From: Cytophagaceae bacterium
GTDB lineage: Bacteria > Bacteroidota > Bacteroidia > Cytophagales > Cytophagaceae
Direction: 5' to 3'
Assembly: GCA_014376985.1 (NCBI GenBank)
Contig: JACMQM010000136.1
Location: forward strand, 1 to 32,935
Length of the DNA: 32,935 nucleotides
Shown here in pieces: positions 1 through 8,682 of this stretch (within the stretch, counting starts at the first letter, position 1; each line of letters starts with the position of its first letter). A program made the translations under genes and the position numbers. The notes under the pieces were generated by a model. The model saw nothing but the letters and a program-made list of their open reading frames with translations, did not search any database and was not told where the DNA came from.

Positions 1-51
1 TACGTACAGGGTAGTGAATAAAAGTATAATGGAAAGTAAAAAAGCTTTCAT
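1..51 (-). CDS. 5' end of a truncated secreted protein (MKAFLLSIILLFTTLYV..., signal-peptide-like), runs off the window start
   Basis: Reverse complement of 1-51 is an open frame starting ATG with a K + hydrophobic N-terminus; lies 27 bp downstream of the 79..591 minus-strand gene. Not in ORF track because truncated. Confidence 0.55.
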   Translation of the reverse strand, partial: MKAFLLSIILLFTTLYV

Positions 52-78
52 AACGAGAGGAGTATAAGCAGTAAATGA

Positions 79-591
79 TTATTCAATATGAGTATTGACT
101 CCCTGGATTTGACTTTTCCATATAGCGTCTTGTTCTTCTCGAGTCATTATACGACCAGTCTGCGGATCAATTTTGTTTCTCATGACACGTCTCCAATTGA
201 TAAAACGCTTGTATTCATAGATCATGGTATAAGAATTAGGATCTTTGAAATGCAATCCCTCTTCTTCTTCGTGTTCTTCTTTTTTATAAGAACCTTTTTT
301 TTGTTCACGTTCTCTTTCGAGCTCACTTTTCTTTTTGTCTTTTGTTTCATAAAGCTTATTCGCTTCACCTTCTTCTTCAGCCGGAATTTCTCTGCCTACC
401 CAATACATTTCAAATGCCGTACACGCAACAAAATAATTGACATTTGGATCATTCATCATCTTGATCCACAAAGGAGTAGCATGATATACTTTAAATTGTT
501 CTTTTTCCTTTAAGGAATCGAGGACTTGGGCTTGCGAGAAGGAAAAACTAAAAATTAAGGATACACAAATCGATATAAGCTTGATTTTCAT
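79..591 (-). CDS. hypothetical secreted protein with a highly charged K/E-rich middle segment
   Basis: ORF 79..636; internal ATG at 591 gives signal peptide MKIKLISICVSLIFSFSFSQAQ. Confidence 0.75.
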   Translation of the reverse strand: MKIKLISICVSLIFSFSFSQAQVLDSLKEKEQFKVYHATPLWIKMMNDPNVNYFVACTAFEMYWVGREIPAEEEGEANKLYETKDKKKSELEREREQKKGSYKKEEHEEEEGLHFKDPNSYTMIYEYKRFINWRRVMRNKIDPQTGRIMTREEQDAIWKSQIQGVNTHIE

Positions 592-829
592 TGTGTTTGC
601 TGGTTTGGAGTACATTGAAATTAATGATTTGTCCACGATTATTCAAGTGTTTTATAATATTTAACCATTTGTTTTTTTTGTCTTGTCTTTTGGTTAGTTC
701 ATCATCAATCCATGCACTTTTTTTGTAATAAAATAGCAATTTGCTGTAGTGGGAGCACTGAGTATGTTTTAATCGAATGCATAAAATAGTTATATACGTT
801 GTGTTTTTACTTTTATTTAGACAGCTACG

Positions 830-1363
830 TTGTTGAAAAAAATACTGGTTTTCTTATTTCTTATTTTTCTAATTCTGCCATTCTATATTTCCTACGCTTT
901 TCTCTTGTATGAAAAGTATCAAGTGAGATCAGAGATGAAAGAGCGCTTGTTAAAAGCTATCGATAGAAAAGAGTTGTTTTTATTTGTACTTTATCCCTCT
1001 AAGTATCAAACTATCGTATCTTCTGATAACGAATTTCATTACTTAGGAGATGTATATGATTTGGTTCATGTAAAAAAAATAGGAGGAAAGTATCATTGTT
1101 GGTTTTGGCTTGACCAGGAAGAATCTGATTTGGATCATCAACTTTCTTTACTGGTGTCAGAGGCAATGGGAGAAGATTCTGAGAATGAAGAAGACGAAAA
1201 TGCATTAAATGATTTTTTTGAATTATTATATTTTTTTGAGCGTGATACGTTTCAATTATTCTCACAGGACGTGATCGATCGAAAAGAATATTTACACCCG
1301 ATCAATTATTCTTTTTTTTACTCATCTTTTTTAATAGATCCGCCTGAAAGCAGACTCGTATAG
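830..1363 (+). CDS. hypothetical membrane-anchored protein
   Basis: ORF with TTG start(s) at 830/833; N-terminal TM segment KKILVFLFLIFLILPFYISYAFLL, acidic patch; no family recognised. Confidence 0.6.
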   Translation: MLKKILVFLFLIFLILPFYISYAFLLYEKYQVRSEMKERLLKAIDRKELFLFVLYPSKYQTIVSSDNEFHYLGDVYDLVHVKKIGGKYHCWFWLDQEESDLDHQLSLLVSEAMGEDSENEEDENALNDFFELLYFFERDTFQLFSQDVIDRKEYLHPINYSFFYSSFLIDPPESRLV

Positions 1364-1418
1364 CATATCAATGCTTTTCATTTAATTGTCTGTTTTTTTT
1401 GTTATTAAAATCATTCGT

Positions 1419-3842
1419 ATGAAAAATATATTTTTTCTAACGCTATGGCTTGGTGTATCTACCTTGGCTATAGCGCAAGAACTTATTGTAAAAGATAAAA
1501 TAACCTTACAACCATTAGAAGGTGTTTATGTAAAGGGAAATAATACAGGTTCTTATTTGTTAACAAACTCCAAAGGTGTTGTAGACATTGATTCTTTTGC
1601 CAATGCAGATAGTATTCAGATTCAATCAATAGGTTATCGATCTCAAGTATATAGTTATACTGCATTGCAAGCAATGGGTTTCAAACTATCATTAACAGAA
1701 AGTAATACAGCGGCAGACGAAGTCATCGTATCAGCCAGTAAATTTGAAGAAAATAAAAAAGATGTTGCGCAGCAAGTTCAGGTTATTAAAGCCAGTGAAT
1801 TGTCGTTCATGAATCAGCAGACTACGGCCGAAGTACTTCAGCAATCGGGAAATGTTTTGGTCCAAAAAAGTCAACTTGGGGGCGGAAGTCCTATCATCAG
1901 AGGCTTCGAAGCAAATAAAGTCTTGATTGTTGTAGATGGTGTACGTATGAATAATGCCATTTTTAGAGGAGGCCATTTACAAAATGTACTGAGTATGGAT
2001 AATACCATTTTGGATCGTACAGAGATTTTATTTGGTCCTGGTTCAGTAGTTTATGGAAGTGATGCATTGGGTGGAGTGATGCATTTCTATACCAAAAATC
2101 CTAGTTTGGCTTCCAGTCAACAAAAAGTAAATTTCAAAACCAATGCCTTTGCTCGCTACGCTACTGCTTATGATGAGAAGACAGGACATGTCGATTTTAA
2201 TATCGGTTTAAAGAAGATTGCTTTTCTCAGTAGTATCACGATTTCTGATTTTGGAGATTTGCAACAAGGCAGTAACAGGAAGTCTTCTTACGGAGATTGG
2301 GGCAAGCGTAACTTTTACGTAGAACGCATAAACGGTAAAGACAGCATGGTTACGAACAGTGATGTCAATGTACAAAAGCAAACCGGCTACAGACAATACG
2401 ATTTCCTTCAAAAGGTTTTATTTAGGCAAAACGAAAATATTAATCATGTGTTGAATTTTCAATATTCAACTTCCGGTAATGTATACCGGTATGATCGTCT
2501 TACCGAAGTCAACGGCGGGGGTATAGCAAGAAGTGCACAGTGGTACTATGGTCCTCAGTCTCGTTTTTTAGGATCTTACAGATTGAATCTGAAAGGTGAT
2601 AATTTATTCTATAACAAGGCGAGTGTAATATTGGCCTTTCAGGATGTGAAAGAAAGCCGACACAACAGGAATTTCAATAGCAGTAACTTGAACCACCGAA
2701 AAGAACATGTCAACGTATACAGTGTGAATGTTGATTTAGAAAAGACGATCAAAGAAAAACACGAATTGCGTTATGGAGCGGAGTTTGTTTATAATACAGT
2801 AAATTCAAAAGCAGAGCGTGAAAATATTATTACAGGTGCTAAATCAGATCTCGATACACGTTATCCCAATGGTGGCTCTACAATGCAGACAATTGCCTTT
2901 TACGCGACACACTCCTGGCACATCACTAAAAAAGTAGTATTGAATGATGGACTGCGATATAGTAATATCAATTTACATTCTTCTTTCGGAGACAAAACTT
3001 TTTTTCCTTTTCCCTATAATGATATCACTCAAAAATCACATGCCGTAAATGGGAATTTAGGGCTTGTCTACATGCCTGGAGCTGATTGGAGATTTACAGT
3101 ATTAGGATCATCCGGTTTTAGAGCACCAAATGTAGACGATATGGCAAAAGTTTTTGAAAGCACAGGTGGTAGATTGGTGGTGCCTAATCCAGAGTTGAAA
3201 CCAGAGTATACATACAATGTAGAGTTGGGAGCTTCTAAAACAATTGCACAACGTCTTCGAGTGGAAGCTACGGGTTTTTATACCTGGTACATTAATGCTT
3301 TGACCTCTCAAAAAACTCAGTTTAATGGATCGGATAGTATAGTTTATAATGGGATCAACAGTGCGGTGTACCACACTACTAATGCGGCAGAAGCTTATAT
3401 CTACGGTTTAAATGTTGCACTGTATGCTGACATTACATCGAATCTTAGTTTCTCTTCTACATTAAACTATACTTATGGACGAATAAAAACAGATAGTACA
3501 GATTATCCTTTGGATCATATTGCACCCATATTTGGTAAGATCAGTTTGATGTACAAAATGAAAAAAATGAAAGTCGAAGCTTTTACTTTGTACAACGGAG
3601 ACAAATTGAGTAAAGATTTCAATTTGCAAGGCGAAGACAACCAGGCTTATTCTTTAGAACCTGTTAATGGAAAAGTTCCTGCCTGGTATACCTTTAATAT
3701 ACGTTTAGCTTATCAGATCAATGATTATTTGCAGGCACAGGTTGCCCTTGAAAATATAATGGATACTTATTATCGTGTATTTGCATCCGGTATAAGTGCT
3801 CCCGGTCGCAATGCGGTATTTACATTGAGAGCAAGGTTTTAA
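1419..3842 (+). CDS. TonB-dependent outer membrane receptor, hemoglobin/heme-receptor-like, with N-terminal carboxypeptidase-regulatory-like domain
   Basis: ATG at 1419 gives signal peptide MKNIFFLTLWLGVSTLAIAQ; plug motif GGSPIIRGFEANKVLIVVDGVRMNNAIFRGGHLQNV...EILFGPGSVVYGSDALGGVMHFYTK; FRAP and NPEL boxes; terminal aromatic F. Confidence 0.93.
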   Translation: MKNIFFLTLWLGVSTLAIAQELIVKDKITLQPLEGVYVKGNNTGSYLLTNSKGVVDIDSFANADSIQIQSIGYRSQVYSYTALQAMGFKLSLTESNTAADEVIVSASKFEENKKDVAQQVQVIKASELSFMNQQTTAEVLQQSGNVLVQKSQLGGGSPIIRGFEANKVLIVVDGVRMNNAIFRGGHLQNVLSMDNTILDRTEILFGPGSVVYGSDALGGVMHFYTKNPSLASSQQKVNFKTNAFARYATAYDEKTGHVDFNIGLKKIAFLSSITISDFGDLQQGSNRKSSYGDWGKRNFYVERINGKDSMVTNSDVNVQKQTGYRQYDFLQKVLFRQNENINHVLNFQYSTSGNVYRYDRLTEVNGGGIARSAQWYYGPQSRFLGSYRLNLKGDNLFYNKASVILAFQDVKESRHNRNFNSSNLNHRKEHVNVYSVNVDLEKTIKEKHELRYGAEFVYNTVNSKAERENIITGAKSDLDTRYPNGGSTMQTIAFYATHSWHITKKVVLNDGLRYSNINLHSSFGDKTFFPFPYNDITQKSHAVNGNLGLVYMPGADWRFTVLGSSGFRAPNVDDMAKVFESTGGRLVVPNPELKPEYTYNVELGASKTIAQRLRVEATGFYTWYINALTSQKTQFNGSDSIVYNGINSAVYHTTNAAEAYIYGLNVALYADITSNLSFSSTLNYTYGRIKTDSTDYPLDHIAPIFGKISLMYKMKKMKVEAFTLYNGDKLSKDFNLQGEDNQAYSLEPVNGKVPAWYTFNIRLAYQINDYLQAQVALENIMDTYYRVFASGISAPGRNAVFTLRARF

Positions 3843-3873
3843 TACTTATTGATGGCTTTTTTTTTGTATTTTT

Positions 3874-3920
3874 AATGAGGAATATTGTCTTTTACAGATC
3901 GTATTCCTCATTTCTTTTTT
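3874..3920 (+). terminator. intrinsic terminator after the TonB receptor
   Basis: AATGAGGAATA (3874-3884) / TATTCCTCATT (3902-3912) perfect 11-bp arms followed by TCTTTTTT. Confidence 0.7.
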
Positions 3921-3924
3921 ACAC

Positions 3925-5046
3925 ATGATGTCAAAGCGGTTAATCTGTCTTCTTGTATTTTATATCGTTGTCAACTGTCCTGTTTTTGCGCAAGATGGCG
4001 GAGGGTTGGATGTGTTTCTTCATCCCAAGAAATTCTATAAAAAGTTTTTCCCAAATCTCAAAATTAAAAAACCTGCTATAGATTCTACTTATATTAAAAG
4101 ATACCCTGATTATCTGACAGTAGGAGCGCATCTGATTTTGCCTGATATTTACCTGGATCTTCAATCTAAGAGTTCTACACAAGGCTCATCAGGGGCTACA
4201 TCCAATTGGCGAACAAACATTGGCAACATCATGGCATTCTCTGCCAGTTATCGATTTATTACGGCAGGCTTTGCAGTAGTGGTTTCTTCTTACCGGAAAA
4301 ACAATCAGGAATATGCTCATTCTTCTTACCGGACGGCAACTATTAAATACAATGGAGAAGCCTTTTACTTTCAATTTAAATACATCCGCACCCGAGGGTT
4401 TACGGATGTAAATGAGTCAAACAGTGATTCATTATCTCGCTATACAAAAAGAGAAGATATGCTGGTGAAAGAGTATCAGTTTGAAGGCTTGTATAATTTT
4501 AGTTGGAAGAAATATTCCTATTACGCACCCATAGATTATACGAATAGGCAATTGAAAACGCGCATAGGATTCATGGTAAAGGCCGGAGTTTATTACAATG
4601 AGTTGTCTGCCGATACGAATCTTTTAACCGTCAAGCAACGTGTTTTTTTTGAAGAGTTTGATGACATCAGAAAGATTAGAACCACTTCTTTCAAATTGGC
4701 TCCCGGAGTGGGAATGAACCTGGTTTTCCTGAAACGATTTTATGCTGCAGTAGCTTTTTTTACACCATATAACTTGTACGTATATAATTATTTTACAAAA
4801 GACGATAACCGCGTTCACAAAGGCGTCAGTATCGCCTTCGTCGTGGATGCCAGTGCATGCGTTGGGTACCAGTCGGAGCGTTTGTACGCCGGTTTGCGCT
4901 ATCAGTTTGATAGTAAAAATGTAGTCTTTAATAAAGTGGATATGGTTAGTTTATTTGGCTATGTAGGTATAGACGTGGGATATCGTTTCAAAGCACCCAA
5001 ATTGATAAAGAAAGTTTATAAGGCCACCATGCCACCAGGCATGTAA
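3925..5046 (+). CDS. DUF4421-like outer-membrane beta-barrel protein
   Basis: Signal peptide, YPDYLTVGAHLILPDIYLDL... and C-terminal GIDVGYRFKAP pattern; alternating aromatic strands. Confidence 0.65.
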   Translation: MMSKRLICLLVFYIVVNCPVFAQDGGGLDVFLHPKKFYKKFFPNLKIKKPAIDSTYIKRYPDYLTVGAHLILPDIYLDLQSKSSTQGSSGATSNWRTNIGNIMAFSASYRFITAGFAVVVSSYRKNNQEYAHSSYRTATIKYNGEAFYFQFKYIRTRGFTDVNESNSDSLSRYTKREDMLVKEYQFEGLYNFSWKKYSYYAPIDYTNRQLKTRIGFMVKAGVYYNELSADTNLLTVKQRVFFEEFDDIRKIRTTSFKLAPGVGMNLVFLKRFYAAVAFFTPYNLYVYNYFTKDDNRVHKGVSIAFVVDASACVGYQSERLYAGLRYQFDSKNVVFNKVDMVSLFGYVGIDVGYRFKAPKLIKKVYKATMPPGM

Positions 5047-5134
5047 TCGATAGTGTTTTTTGAATAGTCGAACATTATGGCTTAAGCTTTGTCTTTAGAA
5101 AGTATCTTTACAACAAACAAAGACATTTGTGATT

Positions 5135-6154
5135 ATGAAGATTTTATATGGGGTAGTATTGTGTTTGTTATTTTTTAACGAAGGCTTTGGTCAAAAGCAA
5201 AAAGAAGAAGTTAAAGACACGCTGACGCATGAGAAGTTTATCACGATGGTAAACTTTAACCGTGACCAAAGTTACATTACCTTTAGTCAAGGCTTTGGTA
5301 ACCTGGAACCTTTGATCTTTGAAGGGAAACTAAGTCCCAGCTACTTTTTGTCGAATCGCAGCAGACGCTGGGCCTTATTGGCGAATCCTCAGGTGCAGAT
5401 ACGTATGTTGAATAAAGAGTCTTTTCCGATTCGTGTACCCAGCTACCGTATCTATTTAACGTATTATCAGGGCATCGATTTCTGGAACAGGGGTTTTCTA
5501 AAAGATGTATTCTTTGATGATGCCTTATGGTTTTTTTCCGTTGCACATCATTCAAATGGCCAAGAGGCTAAAACTTACGACACAACGGGGAATATTAACC
5601 TAGATCAGGGGAATTTCGCCACAAATTTTGTACAATTTGGATTGGCTTCTTACACCTCTTTACCAATGGGACCTTCCTATTATTCACTTCGTCAAATCAG
5701 ATTACATGCAGAAATTCATCCTACAGCATTACCTATTGATTGGTATGTGGAAGAATTGAAAGGACAATATGGTTTTTATCGTCTATTTACAACATACAGT
5801 ATTTTAGGAATTCGCAGAAAAGAAAGAACCAATTGGTTTACCAATGCCTTACGTCGATCAAGTTTTGAAATACAGACAGGTTGGATCTTTGATGAATTGA
5901 GAAGCTATAGTGGCTTGGATGTAGAGCACCGTTTAATTGTTGACATCAATTATAAATATTATCCAGATTGGATGGCGGAGTTCGCTTTTTTTATCCGTTA
6001 TTATTATGGTCAGGATTATTATAACATCCATTACCAAAAACAACTTAGCGTGTTGAGTTTTGGTATCACATCGAATATTGTTAAAATGAACGATGCCATT
6101 AAATACATAGGTCGTAAGAAGAAATCTAACCCAAGTCTTAATACTGCTCCTTAG
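5135..6154 (+). CDS. outer-membrane beta-barrel protein, phospholipase A1 (OMPLA)-like
   Basis: Signal peptide MKILYGVVLCLLFFNEGFGQ; barrel-like strands; HHSNGQ motif resembling the OMPLA HxSNG active-site motif. Confidence 0.6.
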   Translation: MKILYGVVLCLLFFNEGFGQKQKEEVKDTLTHEKFITMVNFNRDQSYITFSQGFGNLEPLIFEGKLSPSYFLSNRSRRWALLANPQVQIRMLNKESFPIRVPSYRIYLTYYQGIDFWNRGFLKDVFFDDALWFFSVAHHSNGQEAKTYDTTGNINLDQGNFATNFVQFGLASYTSLPMGPSYYSLRQIRLHAEIHPTALPIDWYVEELKGQYGFYRLFTTYSILGIRRKERTNWFTNALRRSSFEIQTGWIFDELRSYSGLDVEHRLIVDINYKYYPDWMAEFAFFIRYYYGQDYYNIHYQKQLSVLSFGITSNIVKMNDAIKYIGRKKKSNPSLNTAP

Positions 6155-8266
6155 CTAAAATGTCGCACTCACACCACCATAGTAATTTGTAGCAGGTGCA
6201 GCATTGTAGTGTCTGCCACCAACTGCATTCAGGTCGTTGCCTAAACTATATCTTGTGTTTAGAATATTATCAGCACCTGCAAAGAACTCCATCGTCAATC
6301 CTTTTCCTATCGGGTATTTTAGACCGGCTTTCAATTGGAGCAAGTGATAGTCATTGGCATAAACAGAATTGGCATCATTTAGTGGAATGCGGTCTGTATA
6401 ATTGTGTTGAGCAAAAATGTAAAATTGTTTTGGCAATTGTAAGTAAAGACTGGTAACGACAGTAGAAGGAGGTACACCGGTAAGTTTATTGTGAGAATAG
6501 TTTTCTGTAGCAATCTGATAATCTGAAAAGGTAAAATCATAATATGTAAATGCGTTGCGCAATTGCAATCCTCTTATGAAATTAAATTCCCCGGCCTCGA
6601 TCAATTGTAGCGTTAACTGAACTTCTAATCCTTTCTGATTGGTACTTCCTGCATTCACAAAATAATCTGCACCGTTTGCATCTTGTCTTCGTACGATGGC
6701 TTGTTCCAATTGGAAATAAAAGAAAACAATGTCTGCCTGAAATCGCTGGGAAAAGCTTTGCATGCGAAATCCTGTTTCATAGTTCCATCCGGCTTCGGGT
6801 TGAAGATCAGTGTAGATACTATTGGTAGAAGGCCTTACTTCTGCTAGGGTAGGCGGTGAGTAGCCTTTACTGACAGAGACACGCCAGACCAATGCGGGAT
6901 TGATTTTATAAGACAAGGCAATACGTGGAAGTACCTGCGGCTTAAAATGAATTGTATGATGCTCCAGCTCAGCTAATGGATAATTGTTTTGGTAACGGTA
7001 ATTGTAGTAATTCAAACTGACTGCCGCTTCAGCAATTACACGTTTACTGATATCAGCAGAGAACTGAGTAAAGAAAAAATATTGCTGCGCTTTCAGATCA
7101 TCAGCTGTTTGTAAAGTATCCTGTTCTCCTAAACGATTACCGTAGTTATGAATGTTTGAGGACGTTTGTTGTGCTTCTAATCCAATGTTCCATTTCCACT
7201 GAACCTTTTCAGTGAATTGATCTTTCCATTCTAAATACGTTCTTACTCCTCCGGTGTTTTCCTTTCTGACTTCATAATTGGTAATGAATGGGTTTTTAAA
7301 ATCAGTCAAACTGCCAAATAATGCGATGACATGTTTAAAGTGATTCTTAAAATTTGTTTCATGAGAGAGGCCTGCATAAACAGTCTTGTTGTATATAGCT
7401 GCCTTTTGATTTATAGCACTGTTAAACGGTCCTCCTGCCGGTCTCGCTGCACGAGGGTTAGCATCAAACTGGCTTTGTGTCAAACCTCCTGGCGTACGAT
7501 AAGTGAGATTGGAGTATAGAATTAATAATTTGATATGACTGTTGGTCGTATAATTGAATTGTTGAAGTGTTTGCAAATACAAACGCTGCATCGCACTATT
7601 TTCTCTATAACCATCAGCACGTTGAAAAGCCTGATAAACATGCAGACGGTATTTTTTCCATTGTTTATCTAAAGATACTTTCTGGTGAAGCAAGCCATAA
7701 GATCCTCCAGTTAAAGAGGCATTTATTTGTGACGAGTCCATCGTATTGCTTAAGGGCTTAAGCAATACTACACCGCCTGTGTTAGCTCCGAATAAGCTTC
7801 CTTCTGGACCTTTTAGAATTTCAACATGCTTGATGCTGCCTGCATCCAATGAGTTTAAGTAGGTATTACCTCCAGCATCTGTGAGTGGAAAATCGTCTAA
7901 ATAGAGTTTTACATTTCTTATTCCAAATGGTGAACGCAATACACTGCCTCGAATAGATAATCTATAACTCCCTGGTGATCGTTCTTCCATACGAACGCCT
8001 GAAACAGTATTAAGAGCTGGAACTAAAGAATATCCATGTTGTTGGTTCAATTGGCTTTCATTTATCATTCCTACAGAAGAAGGCGAACGAAACAAAGGAC
8101 GCTTTGTAGAATAGATAGTTACCAATGCTTCCGGGATGTCATAGATGATATCGCTGTTCATCGGCTTTGATGACTGAGCAAAAGTAGTAACAGACAAACT
8201 TAAGAGTATAGTAGAGCCAATAATTTTAAGTGGGTGTCGTAAGCCTAAGCCGAAAGTAAACGCCAT
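6155..8266 (-). CDS. TonB-dependent receptor, YncD/PqqU-like plug
   Basis: 703 aa; LSIRGSVLRSPFGIRNVKLYLDDFPLTDAGGNTYLNSLDAGSIKHVEILKGPEGSLFGANTGGVVLLKP plug; C-terminal barrel ending GGVSATF. Confidence 0.88.
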   Translation of the reverse strand: MAFTFGLGLRHPLKIIGSTILLSLSVTTFAQSSKPMNSDIIYDIPEALVTIYSTKRPLFRSPSSVGMINESQLNQQHGYSLVPALNTVSGVRMEERSPGSYRLSIRGSVLRSPFGIRNVKLYLDDFPLTDAGGNTYLNSLDAGSIKHVEILKGPEGSLFGANTGGVVLLKPLSNTMDSSQINASLTGGSYGLLHQKVSLDKQWKKYRLHVYQAFQRADGYRENSAMQRLYLQTLQQFNYTTNSHIKLLILYSNLTYRTPGGLTQSQFDANPRAARPAGGPFNSAINQKAAIYNKTVYAGLSHETNFKNHFKHVIALFGSLTDFKNPFITNYEVRKENTGGVRTYLEWKDQFTEKVQWKWNIGLEAQQTSSNIHNYGNRLGEQDTLQTADDLKAQQYFFFTQFSADISKRVIAEAAVSLNYYNYRYQNNYPLAELEHHTIHFKPQVLPRIALSYKINPALVWRVSVSKGYSPPTLAEVRPSTNSIYTDLQPEAGWNYETGFRMQSFSQRFQADIVFFYFQLEQAIVRRQDANGADYFVNAGSTNQKGLEVQLTLQLIEAGEFNFIRGLQLRNAFTYYDFTFSDYQIATENYSHNKLTGVPPSTVVTSLYLQLPKQFYIFAQHNYTDRIPLNDANSVYANDYHLLQLKAGLKYPIGKGLTMEFFAGADNILNTRYSLGNDLNAVGGRHYNAAPATNYYGGVSATF

Positions 8267-8291
8267 GAAAAATTTTGTTAATCAACACAAC

Positions 8292-8334
8292 AAAGTAAAA
8301 AGAAGAGATACACCTATCAGTATATCTCTTCTTT
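8292..8334 (-). terminator. intrinsic terminator downstream of the acidic-protein gene
   Basis: AAAGAAGAGATA (8299-8310) / TATCTCTTCTTT (8323-8334) perfect 12-bp arms; on the minus strand followed by TTTTACTTTG. Confidence 0.7.
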
Positions 8335-8347
8335 GTTAAACAGGATC

Positions 8348-8659
8348 TTAATTGTCGTGGTTGTCGCCACCTAAACTATAATAATTATTTTCTTCATCTT
8401 CATCTCCATTTTTTTCGCTTTCATCATCTAACTCGGATCCTGGTACATCAAGGTCTTCGCCGGTTTCTGATTCCTCGATTCCTTTTTCATTCCACTTTGC
8501 TGTTCTCAGATCATTTTCCGTTTCTTCTTCTTCACCCGGATGCACATTGGAATCTTTTACCGCTTGATTATAGATGTCTTCATTGGCAGGATATTTAGGA
8601 TAGCCAGGAAACTCTTTTCCTTCGTCCTCTTTTTTGATTTTTACAGGTTGCTTTTTCAT
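8348..8659 (-). CDS. conserved-looking acidic cytoplasmic protein of unknown function
   Basis: ATG at 8659 gives MKKQPVKIKKEDEGKEFPGYPKYPANEDIYNQ...DLDVPGSELDDESEKNGDEDEENNYYSLGGDNHDN, about one third D/E; no signal peptide. Confidence 0.7.
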   Translation of the reverse strand: MKKQPVKIKKEDEGKEFPGYPKYPANEDIYNQAVKDSNVHPGEEEETENDLRTAKWNEKGIEESETGEDLDVPGSELDDESEKNGDEDEENNYYSLGGDNHDN

Positions 8660-8682
8660 AACTGTATCGTTTAAAGTTTGAA

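Noticed and set aside
88-513. 141-aa plus-strand ORF opposite the 79..591 gene
   Set aside because: F/S-rich translation typical of the antisense of a K/E-rich coding region; the minus frame has a proper signal peptide.
8299-8334. Regulatory inverted repeat (operator) upstream of the YncD-like receptor
   Set aside because: A perfect 12-bp stem followed by a U-rich run on the minus strand fits an intrinsic terminator better, though a dual role cannot be excluded.
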